Positions 35,233 to 45,815 of a stretch of 64,000 nt of DNA are shown piece by piece. A program made the translations under genes and the position numbers. The stretch is from NCBI GenBank assembly GCA_027604005.1, contig JADGJT010000043.1, forward strand, positions 1 to 64,000, in the 5' to 3' direction. The DNA comes from Dinochytrium kinnereticum (Eukaryota; Chytridiomycota; Chytridiomycetes; Chytridiales; Chytridiaceae). The first letter of the stretch is position 1, and the number at the start of each line of letters is the position of its first letter. Below the pieces are notes generated by a model, which saw only the letters and a program-made list of their open reading frames with translations, searched no databases and was not told where the DNA came from.

Positions 35233-35667
35233 ACTCCAGTTATTTTGGGGCCTCTTTACTTGCTGTTATGAGAAGCGTCATAATGACAAATGGATAAAAT
35301 GCTGTAAATGCTGAAGAGCAGAGAGCCGAATCTCTGCAACAGCCATCCTACACCAACTTGCCCCAGCTGTCACTGGCCAGAGCCTTTGCCGCCGTGAATG
35401 ATCTTTTTCATTTCACTTGCCTTATTATTATTGTTTCACCAAGCCATTATTGTATTTGTTGCGGCAGCCACGCCTGCAGCATCCAACACCCCCAACACAC
35501 GCTGTGTCTATTGCGTGCCCTGCGATCCTCATCGATCCCATCACCGCCATCGCCCCTCACCCACATCCACCGTCATCTGCTGTTCCTGCTCTGCCCCAAC
35601 AAGGGCCTGATTGGTTTTTGATTTAACCAGGGAGTCACCCCCCAAAACCCGCTCAGCTTTCATCACC
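35233..35667. other. Intergenic region
   Basis: 435 bp; 3' flank of PGM2 and pyrimidine/CA-rich leader of the SNARE gene. Short open frames here look spurious. Confidence 0.5.
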
Positions 35668-36518
35668 ATGTCGCAACCAGGATATGGGGCGGGTCATGGC
35701 CAGCCGCAGCAGTACTATGAGCAGGATTTGAAACACCTCGTTGGCCAGACTCTGGATGCGCAGGCGGATTCGGCAAAGGTTTCGCGGCAGGCTGCAGAAT
35801 CGGCTCTTCAGGCTGATGCGATGGCTAGGAAGGCGATGGAGAAGCTGGGTCGACAAGGAGGTTCGTTGGCTCTTCATAACCCACTGCCGGCCGCTCTTTC
35901 TAATGTTATTGTGGCCGGATCTCTTTGGTTTGTCTCCCTGCCACTAACCGCTCTCTTCGCCTTCTTATTCAAACAAAAACAGCCCAACTGGATGGCATCG
36001 ACAAGAAGCTGGACGTCATGAACGCAGAGCTAGACAGAGCCGACAAAAAAGCAACTCATCTCGTCCAACTTAACAGCCGTCCCTTCTTCATCCCCGTTAG
36101 TTCAAGCGTCGCCAAAGCCTCTGAAGAAGCCAGTAAACGTCCCGAACCTCAATCCTCTTCCTGGTTCTCCTGGATGGGTTTCACCAGCGAGACAACCCCC
36201 TCATCAGACTCCCAAGTACCGCTTGGGCCCCCTCCAGAGATCAAACCCCGAACATCGTCACTTGTGGAGTATGAGGCGAAGGTGGGAGCCTGGGCCACAC
36301 AAGAAGAGCAGATGCAATCGAAGGAGTATGAGAAACAGATTGATGAGGATTTGGATCAAGTTAGCGGTGCGCTTGATAGTTTGAAGATGGTTGGATTGGC
36401 CATTGGCGAAGAGACAAGGAGGCAGAATGCTTTGTTGAAGGATATGACTGCTAAGTCGGCTACGGGACAGGAGGCTGTTAATCGCGTCAATAAGAAGGTT
36501 AAGAGAGTATTGAAGTGA
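35668..36518 (+). CDS. SNAP-25-type Qbc-SNARE (Sec9/SNAP-29 like)
   Basis: Two exons (35668-35860, 35983-36518) give 242 aa. There are two SNARE coiled coils and no membrane span. The first (about 20-90) has the zero-layer Gln in RQGAQLDGIDKKLD; the intron falls exactly at this layer. The second (about 175-240) has the zero-layer Gln in EETRRQNALLKDM and ends in a basic KKVKRVLK. The linker is Ser/Pro-rich and has no Cys cluster, so palmitoyl anchoring as in neuronal SNAP-25 is not supported; this is like Sec9 and SNAP-29. It should supply Qb and Qc helices to a fusion complex with a syntaxin and a synaptobrevin, most likely for exocytosis. Confidence 0.88.
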
Positions 36519-36909
36519 TCTATCGCGCACGCGAAACCTTCAACCATTTTCTCTCTACCTATTGGCTTTTTTATTATTATTATTCTTTCGGTTGTTTATC
36601 ACCTACTGCCTTGAATAATCAAGGCAGTTAGTTGTTCATCACTTCTTTTCCTCCTCAGCTGAATATTATTACCAAGCATACCCCACCCCAAATATGCATC
36701 TTGCGTCTGCCTCAAAGCCGAAAGGTTCAAACCCACCCAGAGAAAAACCTTTTTTTGAATATTTACCTGCCCCAGGACCACAACCCTCGCAAAGGTTCGG
36801 GTACCGAAAAACTTTTGCAGATGCAATGTTTCCCTTTTGGGTTTTGACGTCGTCAGCTTTGATAAATAGGATAAATGTGCAATTCTGACACAAAAAAGTT
36901 AAGAAAACA
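36519..36909. other. Intergenic region
   Basis: 391 bp between the SNARE and kinase genes on the same strand. AT-rich 3' UTR followed by promoter; no other feature seen. Confidence 0.5.
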
Positions 36910-38595
36910 ATGAGCGCTGCAAGGAGGAGGAGCAGCAGACCACAGAGCATCTTGCTGCAGCTGCCTAATGCTTGGAGGAGATCTTGGGATAGCAGGATCA
37001 GCTGTGATGGGGTATGGGAGGACTTCAATGAAATGTTTCAGGTCGGAGAGGTGTTGGGTCAGGGATCGTTTGGTTAGTTCTTTTCTTGGCCTTTGGGTGT
37101 CTGGATGCATGCATGTTTGCCTCGCGAATGTGCACGCATTCTTGGTTGAAGGATTTGAGCGGAAACGCTAATGGTTTACGGCATTGTATTTCTTCAGCCA
37201 CCGTCAAGCGAGTCATTCGAAGAGCTGATGGATGCGTGTTCGCAGCCAGGATTCTCGGAAAGGTGAGACCCCTTTCCCCTCCACTCTGACCACGTTTTGG
37301 AACTCAAACTTTCTCACCCAAATAGCACGACACGAAAGGCACAGAACGAGACATCCGGTCCGAGATAACCATCCTCAAACGCATTCAGCACCCCGGAATC
37401 ATTGGATTAGTTGGTCTATATGAATCTGTGGATGACTGGTACATCGTGACTGAGATTGCAGAGGGTACCAGATTGTTTCTTTTTGTGGTGATGTTCTGAT
37501 TCATTATTGATTTGTCATAAGGTGGGGAATTGTTTCATCGCATTCGTGAGCAAGGACATTTCTCGGAACGTAGCGCTGCGTTGATTATGAAACAGCTGTT
37601 GAATGCGGTGGCGTATATTCACGGAGAAGGTTCGTATTTTACTTTGTTGGGATGTAGGTTGGACTTTCTTTGGGGGGATTGCAATTATTTTTACAATGTT
37701 GCTAACGCTTTTTAGGAATAGTGCATCGAGATCTCAAGCCAGAAAACATCTTGTAAGTGATCCATACTCATTTGGAGAATTTTTATCTAACAGCGCATGG
37801 CTTTTCTGTATTAGACTGATGAAGAATGAAGACGACCCACGTGTCGCGATCACCGATTTTGGACTCGCAACGGAAGTGAGAACCGACAACTCCTTAACAC
37901 ATCCATGTGGTTCAGCAGCGTACATATCCCCAGAAAGTCTAAAGGATTGTGGGTACGGTCGTCCAGCGGACGTTTGGTCACTTGGTGTGATCGCCTACAT
38001 TCTTCTGGTGAGACTTTTTTTTTCATATTCTTTCGTTTACGGATACTTTTTTTTTTCTTCTCCTCTTTTTTTGTCTTGCTCATAGTGTTTTGTCCCTCGC
38101 CTCTCTTCCAGTGCGGCTACCAGCCATTTTGGAGCGAGCGACAATACGACCTTTTCGTAATGGTCATGAACGGGGACTACGAGTTTGACGATGAAGGGTG
38201 GGCATCGATTTCCAATAAAGGTCTGTTTTTTTCATCGCATCCGTTGAGAGTCACAACATAACATGCTTATGTATAAATTGTTTAATCAAATCAAACAGCG
38301 AAGGCTTTTGTGGCGAGGATGTTAACGGTGAATCCTGAAAGACGGCCTACGGCAAAAGAGATGCTTCAAGATCCTTGGCTAATGGATGCGTTTTCTAATA
38401 AGTATCAGAAGACGGGTGTATCGCGGACGAGGAGCTTGAAGGCTGGTGAGGAGGTTTACTTACCATTTTGAGTGTGGTCTATTTCTAATTCGTATCTTTA
38501 CCGTATTTTATCACTTGTACATAGCCTTCATGAAATTCTTTGATCCCGCCCAACCACAGCCCGCTGATAAGATACAGATTGAGTCATCAGTCTAA
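36910..38595 (+). CDS. CaMK-like protein kinase with Arg at the catalytic Lys position
   Basis: Nine exons (36910-37072, 37198-37262, 37326-37464, 37522-37629, 37716-37752, 37815-38007, 38112-38220, 38299-38445, 38525-38595) give 343 aa in phase. The Gly loop is GQGSFATV (50-57), the catalytic loop HRDLKPEN (Asp 164), the metal site DFG (185-187), and the activation segment ends ISPE. Spacing and wording (GGELFHRI, VHRDLKPENIL, WSLGVIAYILLCGYQPFW, PERRPTAKEMLQDPWL) are those of the Ca2+/calmodulin-kinase group. The beta-3 motif reads VFAARIL, so the ATP-anchoring Lys is Arg72 (codon AGG; one base from AAG). The other catalytic residues are intact, so activity may be low or an alternative Lys may be used. 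A 37-nt exon encodes the HRD loop. It has a short C-terminus and no obvious calmodulin site. Confidence 0.88.
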
Positions 38596-38899
38596 CGTAG
38601 CCACCCTGTTATTGGAAGAGCTGTTTACAGCTCTCCCTCATATCCTTCACAGTCGAGACTCCTTTTGGTTTTGCTTATAATTATAATACTGTAAATTGAG
38701 CTCTGGCTGCTGAATGACGCCAATATCTATCATGATACCAGAATTCTGAATTTGAATAAACAAATCACTGAACAAAAAAACCAGCAATAATGATAACTAA
38801 TATTATGCATGGGATGAGGGCTTTTATTTCAATTGGGGAAAAGAGGCTTCAAATCATTTTACAAACCGAGGCAAGAAGGCAAACTTCAACACAGCATTA
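38596..38899. other. Convergent 3' intergenic region
   Basis: 304 bp between the kinase and Mpo1 stop codons; AT-rich 3' UTRs, nothing else seen. Confidence 0.5.
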
Positions 38900-39890
38900 T
38901 TACTCCTTCTTAAGCGAGGCCTTGAACTGGTGGTCATCAAGGAAGAGAGCCCAGCATTATTAGCCAAACGAAAAGAGGTAAAAGATATAAAAACAAATAA
39001 CAAAAAAAAGCAAACCGACAACTAACCTCAGCAATCTTCTTGTCAGTCTCGGCCTGAAGACGCTTAGCGGTCTCAGGGCTGTAACCGGCACCGAACAAAA
39101 ACTCGGACCAGACAAAGAAAGGGGCAAGGACGACAGCTGGAATACCGCATTAGGATTTGCAACATACTAAAACAATATTTCTTTGAAAAAAATGAAACAA
39201 CAGCGATCTTACCGTGAAGAAGATTGTCCATCAATGCGGGGCGACGTTTCTCAGCCAGACCGTGGCCAACTTTATGTGAGATAGTAGGATTTAATAATTG
39301 TTTGGGAAGCGGAGGTTATTTAAATGGCTTACGGAATTGAGCGATCCAGCTGATAATGTGGAGCACGGCGGCAATGACGTTGGGATTGACCTTTTACAAA
39401 AACACGACGTGAGAAATCACAGGTAGAATATAATTGAATTAAGAGAGCACGGGTAAGAAGATGTAACGGGGGTGAATTATGAATAAATGAAATTGAAATA
39501 GTGCATGACCAAGTAATCAAAGTTAAAAAGATGTTGAATAAACAAATAACGACTGTATAAACAAATGAAGCTCACCTCGGTCTTGCTGTGAAGAAAGAGA
39601 TTGGAAGTGTAGAGCATGGTGATCATGACGGGCGCCATAAGACCACCAATGAAAGAGTGCAACATGGCATAGTAGGCAGAGTAGAGGACAGTGAGGATAA
39701 AGGCAGCGTTGATGGGCAGCTCTTTTGACAGCGACCACTGGGCAATCTCGGGAGTGTTGTTGAGCCAGACCATGGCGGTCCAGAGGATGATGGGCACGCA
39801 GACGAAGTGGACCCACTGGTTGACCTTGTTGTTGTGGTAAGCAGCGTATCCCACGAACTGGCGGTTGAAATCAAACAGCTGCATGACCAT
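38900..39890 (-). CDS. MPO1: Mpo1/YGL010w-type membrane protein (2-hydroxy fatty acid dioxygenase family)
   Basis: Exons 39890-39576, 39390-39333, 39269-39213, 39136-39027 and 38926-38900 give 188 aa in phase; the last exon codes only nine codons including the stop. The sequence has the DUF962 pattern: YAAYHNNKVNQWVHFVCVPI near the N-terminus, several hydrophobic segments (about 25-45, 55-75, 80-100), WIAQFLGHGLAEKRRPAL, and a final hydrophobic LAPFFVWSEFLFG. In yeast Mpo1 is an ER protein that uses Fe2+ and O2 to shorten 2-hydroxy fatty acids from phytosphingosine breakdown; the conserved His residues (H19, H28, the His in GHG) are present. An alternative start lies two codons downstream. 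It is convergent with the kinase gene. Confidence 0.88.
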
Positions 39891-40339
39891 GTTGGCGGTG
39901 AGGGAGGTTCAGGTTAGAGTGACGGGAGGGAGGGAGGGAGAGGTGGAGGCTGCTTCGCTTCCTATAAATAAATATTCAAAAGTATGGGTGAGACAGCACC
40001 TCACATGCGTGTGCAACACGGCAGTTGGGGTCTGCGGGATTTGCGGGGTCAGCCAAAAAACATTACGATTACGAGCTGCTGCTGGCTTATTTCACGGTAA
40101 AAAAGAGAAGAAACTTTTGACTAAGGCTGCCCTGAGCAGTTATTTATCATCAGCCTGCCCTGCTTCATCTTTCGTGTGCTCATGCTGCATGTTCGCATGT
40201 GTAGGAAACTGTCCACTTTATCATCCCTCAACCTCGACTTTATTCTTCTTTATCTTGTCCCTGGCAGAACTTTTCCTCATCTTTTACGATCATCATGTCT
40301 TGCGTTAAATGTATCTTCTCATCTAATATATCCTTGCCT
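39891..40339. other. Intergenic region between two minus-strand genes
   Basis: 449 bp: promoter and 5' UTR of MPO1 and the 3' flank of the ankyrin/TM gene. No other feature recognised. Confidence 0.5.
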
Positions 40340-42983
40340 CTAATGCTCTTCCACCACCTTCTTCCATTCCCACCACTCTCCGACCCAGCAGATGCGCTTG
40401 AATGTATCAGCCGGCGAAAAGGACGGTGGTCCTGCTGCTCCTGGTGATGCTGACACGCAGCATTGGCGTTTGAATAATCCCTGGCTGCAAGATAGGCGGC
40501 AGTCTACAGCAAGAGAGAAAATAAGTTAAGCGCACTGCATCCTCACCAGAAAGAAAAACCACATATATTTACCTCGTCGCTGAAGGCAGAGCTCCCATGC
40601 CTCCTTCATTAAACTTTGGGTGACTGGCGGTGTGGTAAAGATGCAGATCCTCACAAACACGACAAGAACCAACAAAATAGCCGCCCCGATTCCAACAGGG
40701 GTCTTGAAAACCAACCTCCAAGCAATATCCCATCTCCTAGACCCCAATGCAACAACCATACAAAGAATAAACTGCGACAATCCGATGCTCCAAAACCATC
40801 CTCCCATCGGTCTTTGAGTCAAAAGAAGTTTAGCGATATCAAGCTGACCTGCCGCGATCGCAAATGAGACGGGTGAGACGTAAACAATTGACATCTCCTT
40901 TTCTATGCCGGTGATCGGGTCGACGGACTTCCTCTTTTTCTTCTTGTTAGTCACCGATCTGTCTCCACCAAAGCTCCACATGTTTCCCCAGGATATCCAA
41001 CCCTCCACTTCAATAGGAACTGGCGTTGTTACATCCGCTTTACTGTCTAATAAGATCCTTACAATCTTCTCAGCCTCTTTCTGCGGTCCGCGTATCGCCA
41101 TATGAAGCGGCGAGAGTCTCAGGATATCACTCGACGTATCTTCCGCCAGTTTACCCTTCACTCCAACATTTGCCAAAGAGGCATCGTGGGCCAGCAAGAT
41201 CTTGACGCACTCAACGTGGCCTCCTTGTGCTGCAAAATGCATGGGAGACCGTAAATCGGTTGTTACGATAGTTGGATCAGCACCGAGGTGGAGAAGGGTA
41301 GTGAGGGTTGAGGAGATGCCGGATTTTGCGGCTATATGAAGGGGGGTAAGGTTGTATTTAAATGCGGTAGCGTTGATTTTGGCGCCTTCAGAGGCTAGGA
41401 GGTGTATGTTTTGCGGGGCCGTTTCTTTGGTACATGCTGCTGCATAGTGAAGGGCGGTCCACTGGTTGTTTTAGTTTGTTTTTTTGAAAGAGAAAGTTAG
41501 TCATTTTCTCGAGTGAAGAAAATCTGAAGACAACCACAAATGATATAAAAGAACCTACCCCATGACTATCAATAGCATTAACATCGGCCTTCACCTTTCT
41601 GTTGAACAAAAATCCTAATCCATCCTCTCCAATCGTCTCCATCCATCCGCTCCCCTCAACCTCCTCCCCGACCGTTAAATCACTGTCCGCCCTTAATGCC
41701 ACAATCTGCTCAGCCTTTTCAATCCCTTCCAACCCCAAAATCACACGCGTAACTCCAACATGACCCTGAATAGCAGCATACATGAGCCCGGTACGACCGA
41801 GCCCATCCCGTCCATCCACCTCTGCCCCAAACTCTAGCAAAACTCTCACCATCTCCTCACTTCCGGAGTTCGCGGCAACATGTATTGGGCAGTGCTTAGG
41901 GTCAGGCTTATCCATGGACCCGCCTTCCATGGCAGCTGCGGCCGATTCAGGCCGGTTTAACAAATATCCACTGACAGTGTCAACATGGATCTTTATCAAC
42001 GCGTACCGTAACGCGCTGCAGCCATAAATGTCAGGCCGGTCTTGTGCTCCCACCGAAAGAAGATAAGATACCACGTCCATCCTTCTCAACATGACAGCAT
42101 GACGCAGCGGCGTTTTCCCTAACGCGTCCTGCGAGTCGACATTCGCACCAAACTTTCTCAGTTCCTCCATAGCCTCCACTGTGGCATTCATCGCAGCGAA
42201 GTGAAGGGCCGAGAGATGAAGGTACCTAACGCGTGAGTTCACATTGAGGGTTTGAGATGTGGTCTCGGTTAGAATCTTGGTGAAATCCTGGGCGTCACGG
42301 TTTGTGATGGAGAAGAAGTGGAGACAGGTCATGTTGTGATCTTCGCTTTGGGTAGAGTCATGGCGGATAAGGGGAGCTGGGCGGGGTCTTTGGATTGCAG
42401 GAGCGGATTCAATAATAGGGCCTGCTGTGGCAAAGCCTCCAGTCGCGTTTATAGGCAAGTGTGAATTCCCTGGGTGATTGTGCGCGTTATGGAGCTCGTC
42501 TGCCGCTGCCACTGTTTCGCCAATGCTGGCGGTTGTCTGCTGAACAGTCTGACCATCCTCAAACACCGTTGTCGTGACAGCCATGGCCATCTCCACATCA
42601 TGTCCATTTGCAACCTCCAGAGCATTCACTGGCACGAACCCCTCCTCCCCAGGCCCAATAAACGCCACCTCCAAATTCTCCACCCCATCCTCCACACCCC
42701 CGTCATCAACCAACATTCCCGCTTCCCCCTCCTCCTCATGCGCGGCATTTTCCAACAAAAATAAATCATCCGATTCATCTGATGAAGCGTTATTTTGCAT
42801 CGCCATTGCATGCGCCGTGACTGTTGTCGCATTGGAACTATCAAACGACGTACTATGGGCTTGTCCACACAGGGCACCATCTTCAGCTAACATCAACACG
42901 TCTTGAAAGACAAAGAGAGCCGCGAGGGTTATCGCTGTTGAGGTCATCATGACGGTTAGGATGAGGAGGGCGTCGTTATCCAT
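40340..42983 (-). CDS. Ankyrin-repeat protein with C-terminal membrane spans
   Basis: Exons 42983-41559, 41461-40573 and 40503-40340 give 825 aa in phase. Residues 6-30 are hydrophobic (ILTVMMTSTAITLAALFVF) and look like a signal anchor. An acidic, Ala-rich stretch follows. Ankyrin repeats run from about 250 to 410 (LHLSALHFAAM, LGKTPLRHAVM, KHCPIHVAANSG, LGRTGLMYAAIQGH) and again from about 475 to 600 (WTALHYAAA, LTPLHIAAKSG, RSPMHFAAQGGH). Two long hydrophobic segments, about 690-712 and 728-755 (GIGAAILLVLVVFVRI), precede a short Cys/Trp-rich tail. The layout suggests a membrane-anchored signalling or scaffold protein; no channel pore or DHHC motif is visible. The last exon is supported by phase and splice sites only. 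The 5' end is 250 bp from the divergent SFM1 start. Confidence 0.78.
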
Positions 42984-43233
42984 TTCTCCAAAGCGTCTAT
43001 GGTTGAAATGTGATATGTTTTGGATAATTGGAAACAGATGACCACGTAGACAGATTTAAGAGTCTACTAAGGAGCCCATTTTCTCTATTTTCTTCACAAT
43101 GGGCATGCCTTGGCGTGTTAAAAGCCTTTGTTTTTCACGAGGTTGTTGATTGGGAAAGTCGGTTGAATGAGATGTAAAACAAAAGTTGCGTTTTAGGTTT
43201 TTTTTTTGGACAATCTTTGAGCTAGAAAGAATA
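42984..43233. promoter_or_regulatory. Short bidirectional promoter, ankyrin-TM / SFM1
   Basis: Only 250 bp separate the two divergent start codons, so both promoters must overlap here. No individual binding site can be named. A poly-T run sits just before the SFM1 start. Confidence 0.5.
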
Positions 43234-44400
43234 ATGAAGTTCATCATTGAGCACATGGAGGAAGGTAATGTCCGGACGTTGCTTTCATGTATTGAAGTTT
43301 ATGCATTCTCTCGATGTGCATCGAGCTCCTTTGCTTTTAGAAAGGATCAAAAATGCAGGGTCAAATTGCGCTCTGAAGTCCTTTTGCATGTCATCTTCCA
43401 AGCTTGTGACTGACTTAACAGAATGACACCTTTTCACAGGCCTCTCAGACTGGGTCAAGGTCGAGTACGCCCACATGATCACCACGGTTGGGAAGGGAAA
43501 CCTTATCCTGTCTGGAATGACCAAGGACACTTTGGCATCGATACCTCCTAGCCTTGAAGGTGCTGAAGCTACCGCCAAGACTGTTCTTGAGGTAATGATC
43601 CACAGAGCCCCTTCGATTTTCAATGAAACAGTTGGTCATTGGAATGATGTGGTGACAGCTTTTTTTTCTTTGTTTGTATATCTCAGATCACCTCCATGGA
43701 GAAGGTTCTTCTTCTGGACCCTTCGTCTCCCACTCCTCTGGCGCCGGAAGATGCGAGCGCGGGGTATGAGTACTTCTTGTTTGGTGGTATTTTGGTAACT
43801 AGAGTGGTTCTATATGCTTTGCGACTGGGTTGTAATGGAAGGGTTTTTGGTTAATGAATGAATGGTTTAGGGTGACGATCCTCCGAGGGACAGAACAAAG
43901 GAGCTGCGTAAGCTCGGTTTCGCGACTAGACACTTGGGACCTATTCAGATGACTGTATGGAATGACTTAATATTCTATCCGTTTAGCTTTAATTTTTTAT
44001 TTATACCTTTCTTTCTTTTTTTGTTGATGCATTTCCGCATCTCACCTCATCAATTATCTTTAACACTTCTATAAACAACAAATTCACGATAGACCGACAC
44101 TGCCGTTCTTGTCTCACACCGTATTCTCACTGGAACCCCGATGGACAGGCTAAACTTTGTCGACAGACCATCTGTGCAGCTTTACAAGAATGAGAGTGTG
44201 GAGATGGTAAGCGTAGACATTCTTCATTGTGATTTTCTTCATGCCATCAACTATAACGAGAATGCATTTCATTGCTGACCAATCCTCTCTGCGCTGCTTA
44301 AAAGCCCTTCCGGTACTTGGTAGACGACTCAGGCAAACCCATCATGCCCCCCGGCTTCATCGAAGTCCTCAAGAAATCCAACGACGAGGTTCTCTTCTAA
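43234..44400 (+). CDS. SFM1: SPOUT-family protein arginine methyltransferase (Sfm1)
   Basis: Six exons (43234-43264, 43440-43591, 43687-43794, 43871-43954, 44093-44206, 44305-44400) give 194 aa in phase; the first exon has only 31 nt. The reconstructed protein carries the Sfm1/YOR021C landmarks in order: MKFIIEHMEEGLSDWVKVEY, NLILSG, LLLDP, LAPEDAS, YFLFGGILGDDPPRDRTKEL, RHLGPIQMTTDTAV, EMPFRYLVDDSGKPIMPPG. The GGILGD and PIQMTTDTAV segments form the trefoil-knot AdoMet site in this family. In yeast, Sfm1 methylates a single arginine of ribosomal protein Rps3 and supports 40S export. The protein is slightly shorter than yeast Sfm1 because the region after the first third is compact. Confidence 0.9.
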
Positions 44401-44607
44401 ACCCAACCCTCATCCATAAGTAACAACAGAAAAATAAAGAACCCTCCGTTCGAGACAGGAACATTGGCAATATTTTTTAAAGTTTTGAAGCAAAAGGGGA
44501 AAAGGAAATTCTTTAGAACCGCATTGGTGTTGATGCAGTTCCTCATCCCAACACTGTCCCGAACATCACCTCCCCGCACCTTTCCCCTTCACCACTCCTG
44601 CACCGTC

Positions 44608-45542
44608 ATGACTCTAGCCTCACCGATCTCCCCGGCATCGCACCTTCTATCCCGCATGCGATCGTCATGCCGTTCAATCCTCTCTCGATCTCTTTCCACA
44701 ACTTCTCGTCTGCTTTCAACATGTCGGCTTCCCACTTCTCGATCACCGTTGCTATGTAGTCAGGTTTTGGCGGCAGGAAATGTACTTGGAACCCGTGTGA
44801 AGCCTACATCGAGGACCTTTATGGTATCAGTGGGGATGGGGATGCCGATGCCCAGTCCTGGAGCTGTCGGTGCCACTGTCAGGAAAGCTCCAATGCCGAG
44901 GATTCCAAGGAAGGCAGCCTTGACTCTGGTAAGGATCTTGTCTCATATGATATTATATGCTTCTGGTTGTGAGGGACGGTTCGTTGGATGATGTGTGGTT
45001 GGGTTGAACACTGGCTTCCGTGAGGGTTTTGGTATGTTTGCTGATAGTTCTGTCGTTTTTTTGCCACTTGGTTTTTATAGACCCCCAAAGCCGTCGCAAG
45101 ATTAAAAGAGCTGATATCAGACCCCACCAACCCGAAGCTTTTAAAGGTGAGCGCATTCCCGTTCCCCCAACACGGAATTCCAAGCATCTCAACCCTCTTT
45201 GCCCTCAAGGTTGGCACCCGTAAGAAGGGTTGCTCAGGCCAGACTTACACTCTCGAATACGTTGAACTCGGCAAACATTCAAAGCTAGATGAAGTGATTG
45301 AGCAGGACGACGTTAGGGTTTTGATTGACAGCAAGGCTTTATTCTCTCTTATTGGATCTGAGATGGATTTCATTCAGGATGAGCTATCGAGTCAGTTTGT
45401 ATTTAATAATCCAAATGTGAAGGTGTGTACTGTTGGATTGTTTGTTGGACTCTCTTTATACGTCGCCTGGTCTGATTCTTTTTTCTTTTTGATGTTGGGG
45501 TTTTAGGAGATGTGCGGGTGCGGACAGAGTTTTATGGTATAA
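44608..45542 (+). CDS. ISA1: Mitochondrial A-type iron-sulfur assembly protein (Isa1)
   Basis: Exons 44608-44928, 45081-45146, 45210-45422 and 45507-45542 give 211 aa in phase. The first 50 or so residues are rich in Ser, Arg and Leu with no acidic residue (ASHLLSRMRSSCRSILSRSL), a mitochondrial presequence; a Pro/Met-rich stretch follows. The HesB/IscA domain occupies about 107-211: TPKAVARLKEL, then the three conserved cysteines, one in RKKGCSGQTYTLEY and two in the final EMCGCGQSF. The last exon codes just the double-Cys tail. Isa1 works with Isa2 and Iba57 to build [4Fe-4S] clusters for aconitase-type and lipoate enzymes. It lies 207 bp after SFM1 and is convergent with the F-box gene. 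Confidence 0.93.
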
Positions 45543-45815
45543 GTCGAGCTGAATGACTATTTCCTTGTTGCGTATCCCATGTGGCCCTCTCATTACTGAC
45601 TTGACTGGACTTTTATGCTGCCGAAAAAAACAATTTGTGACAAAAAATATATACCTTCAAGTTAATCAAAAAACAGCGAGAACAAAAACAGTTTGACGGC
45701 TCAGCAAAAAATGCATTAAGCACTTGGAAAGAGGACACAATTACAAAACGAAGAGGAAAAAAAGCACCATAGACAGGCCATAGATAGATTATTACCCCAA
45801 GCGGCCTTTTTCCCC

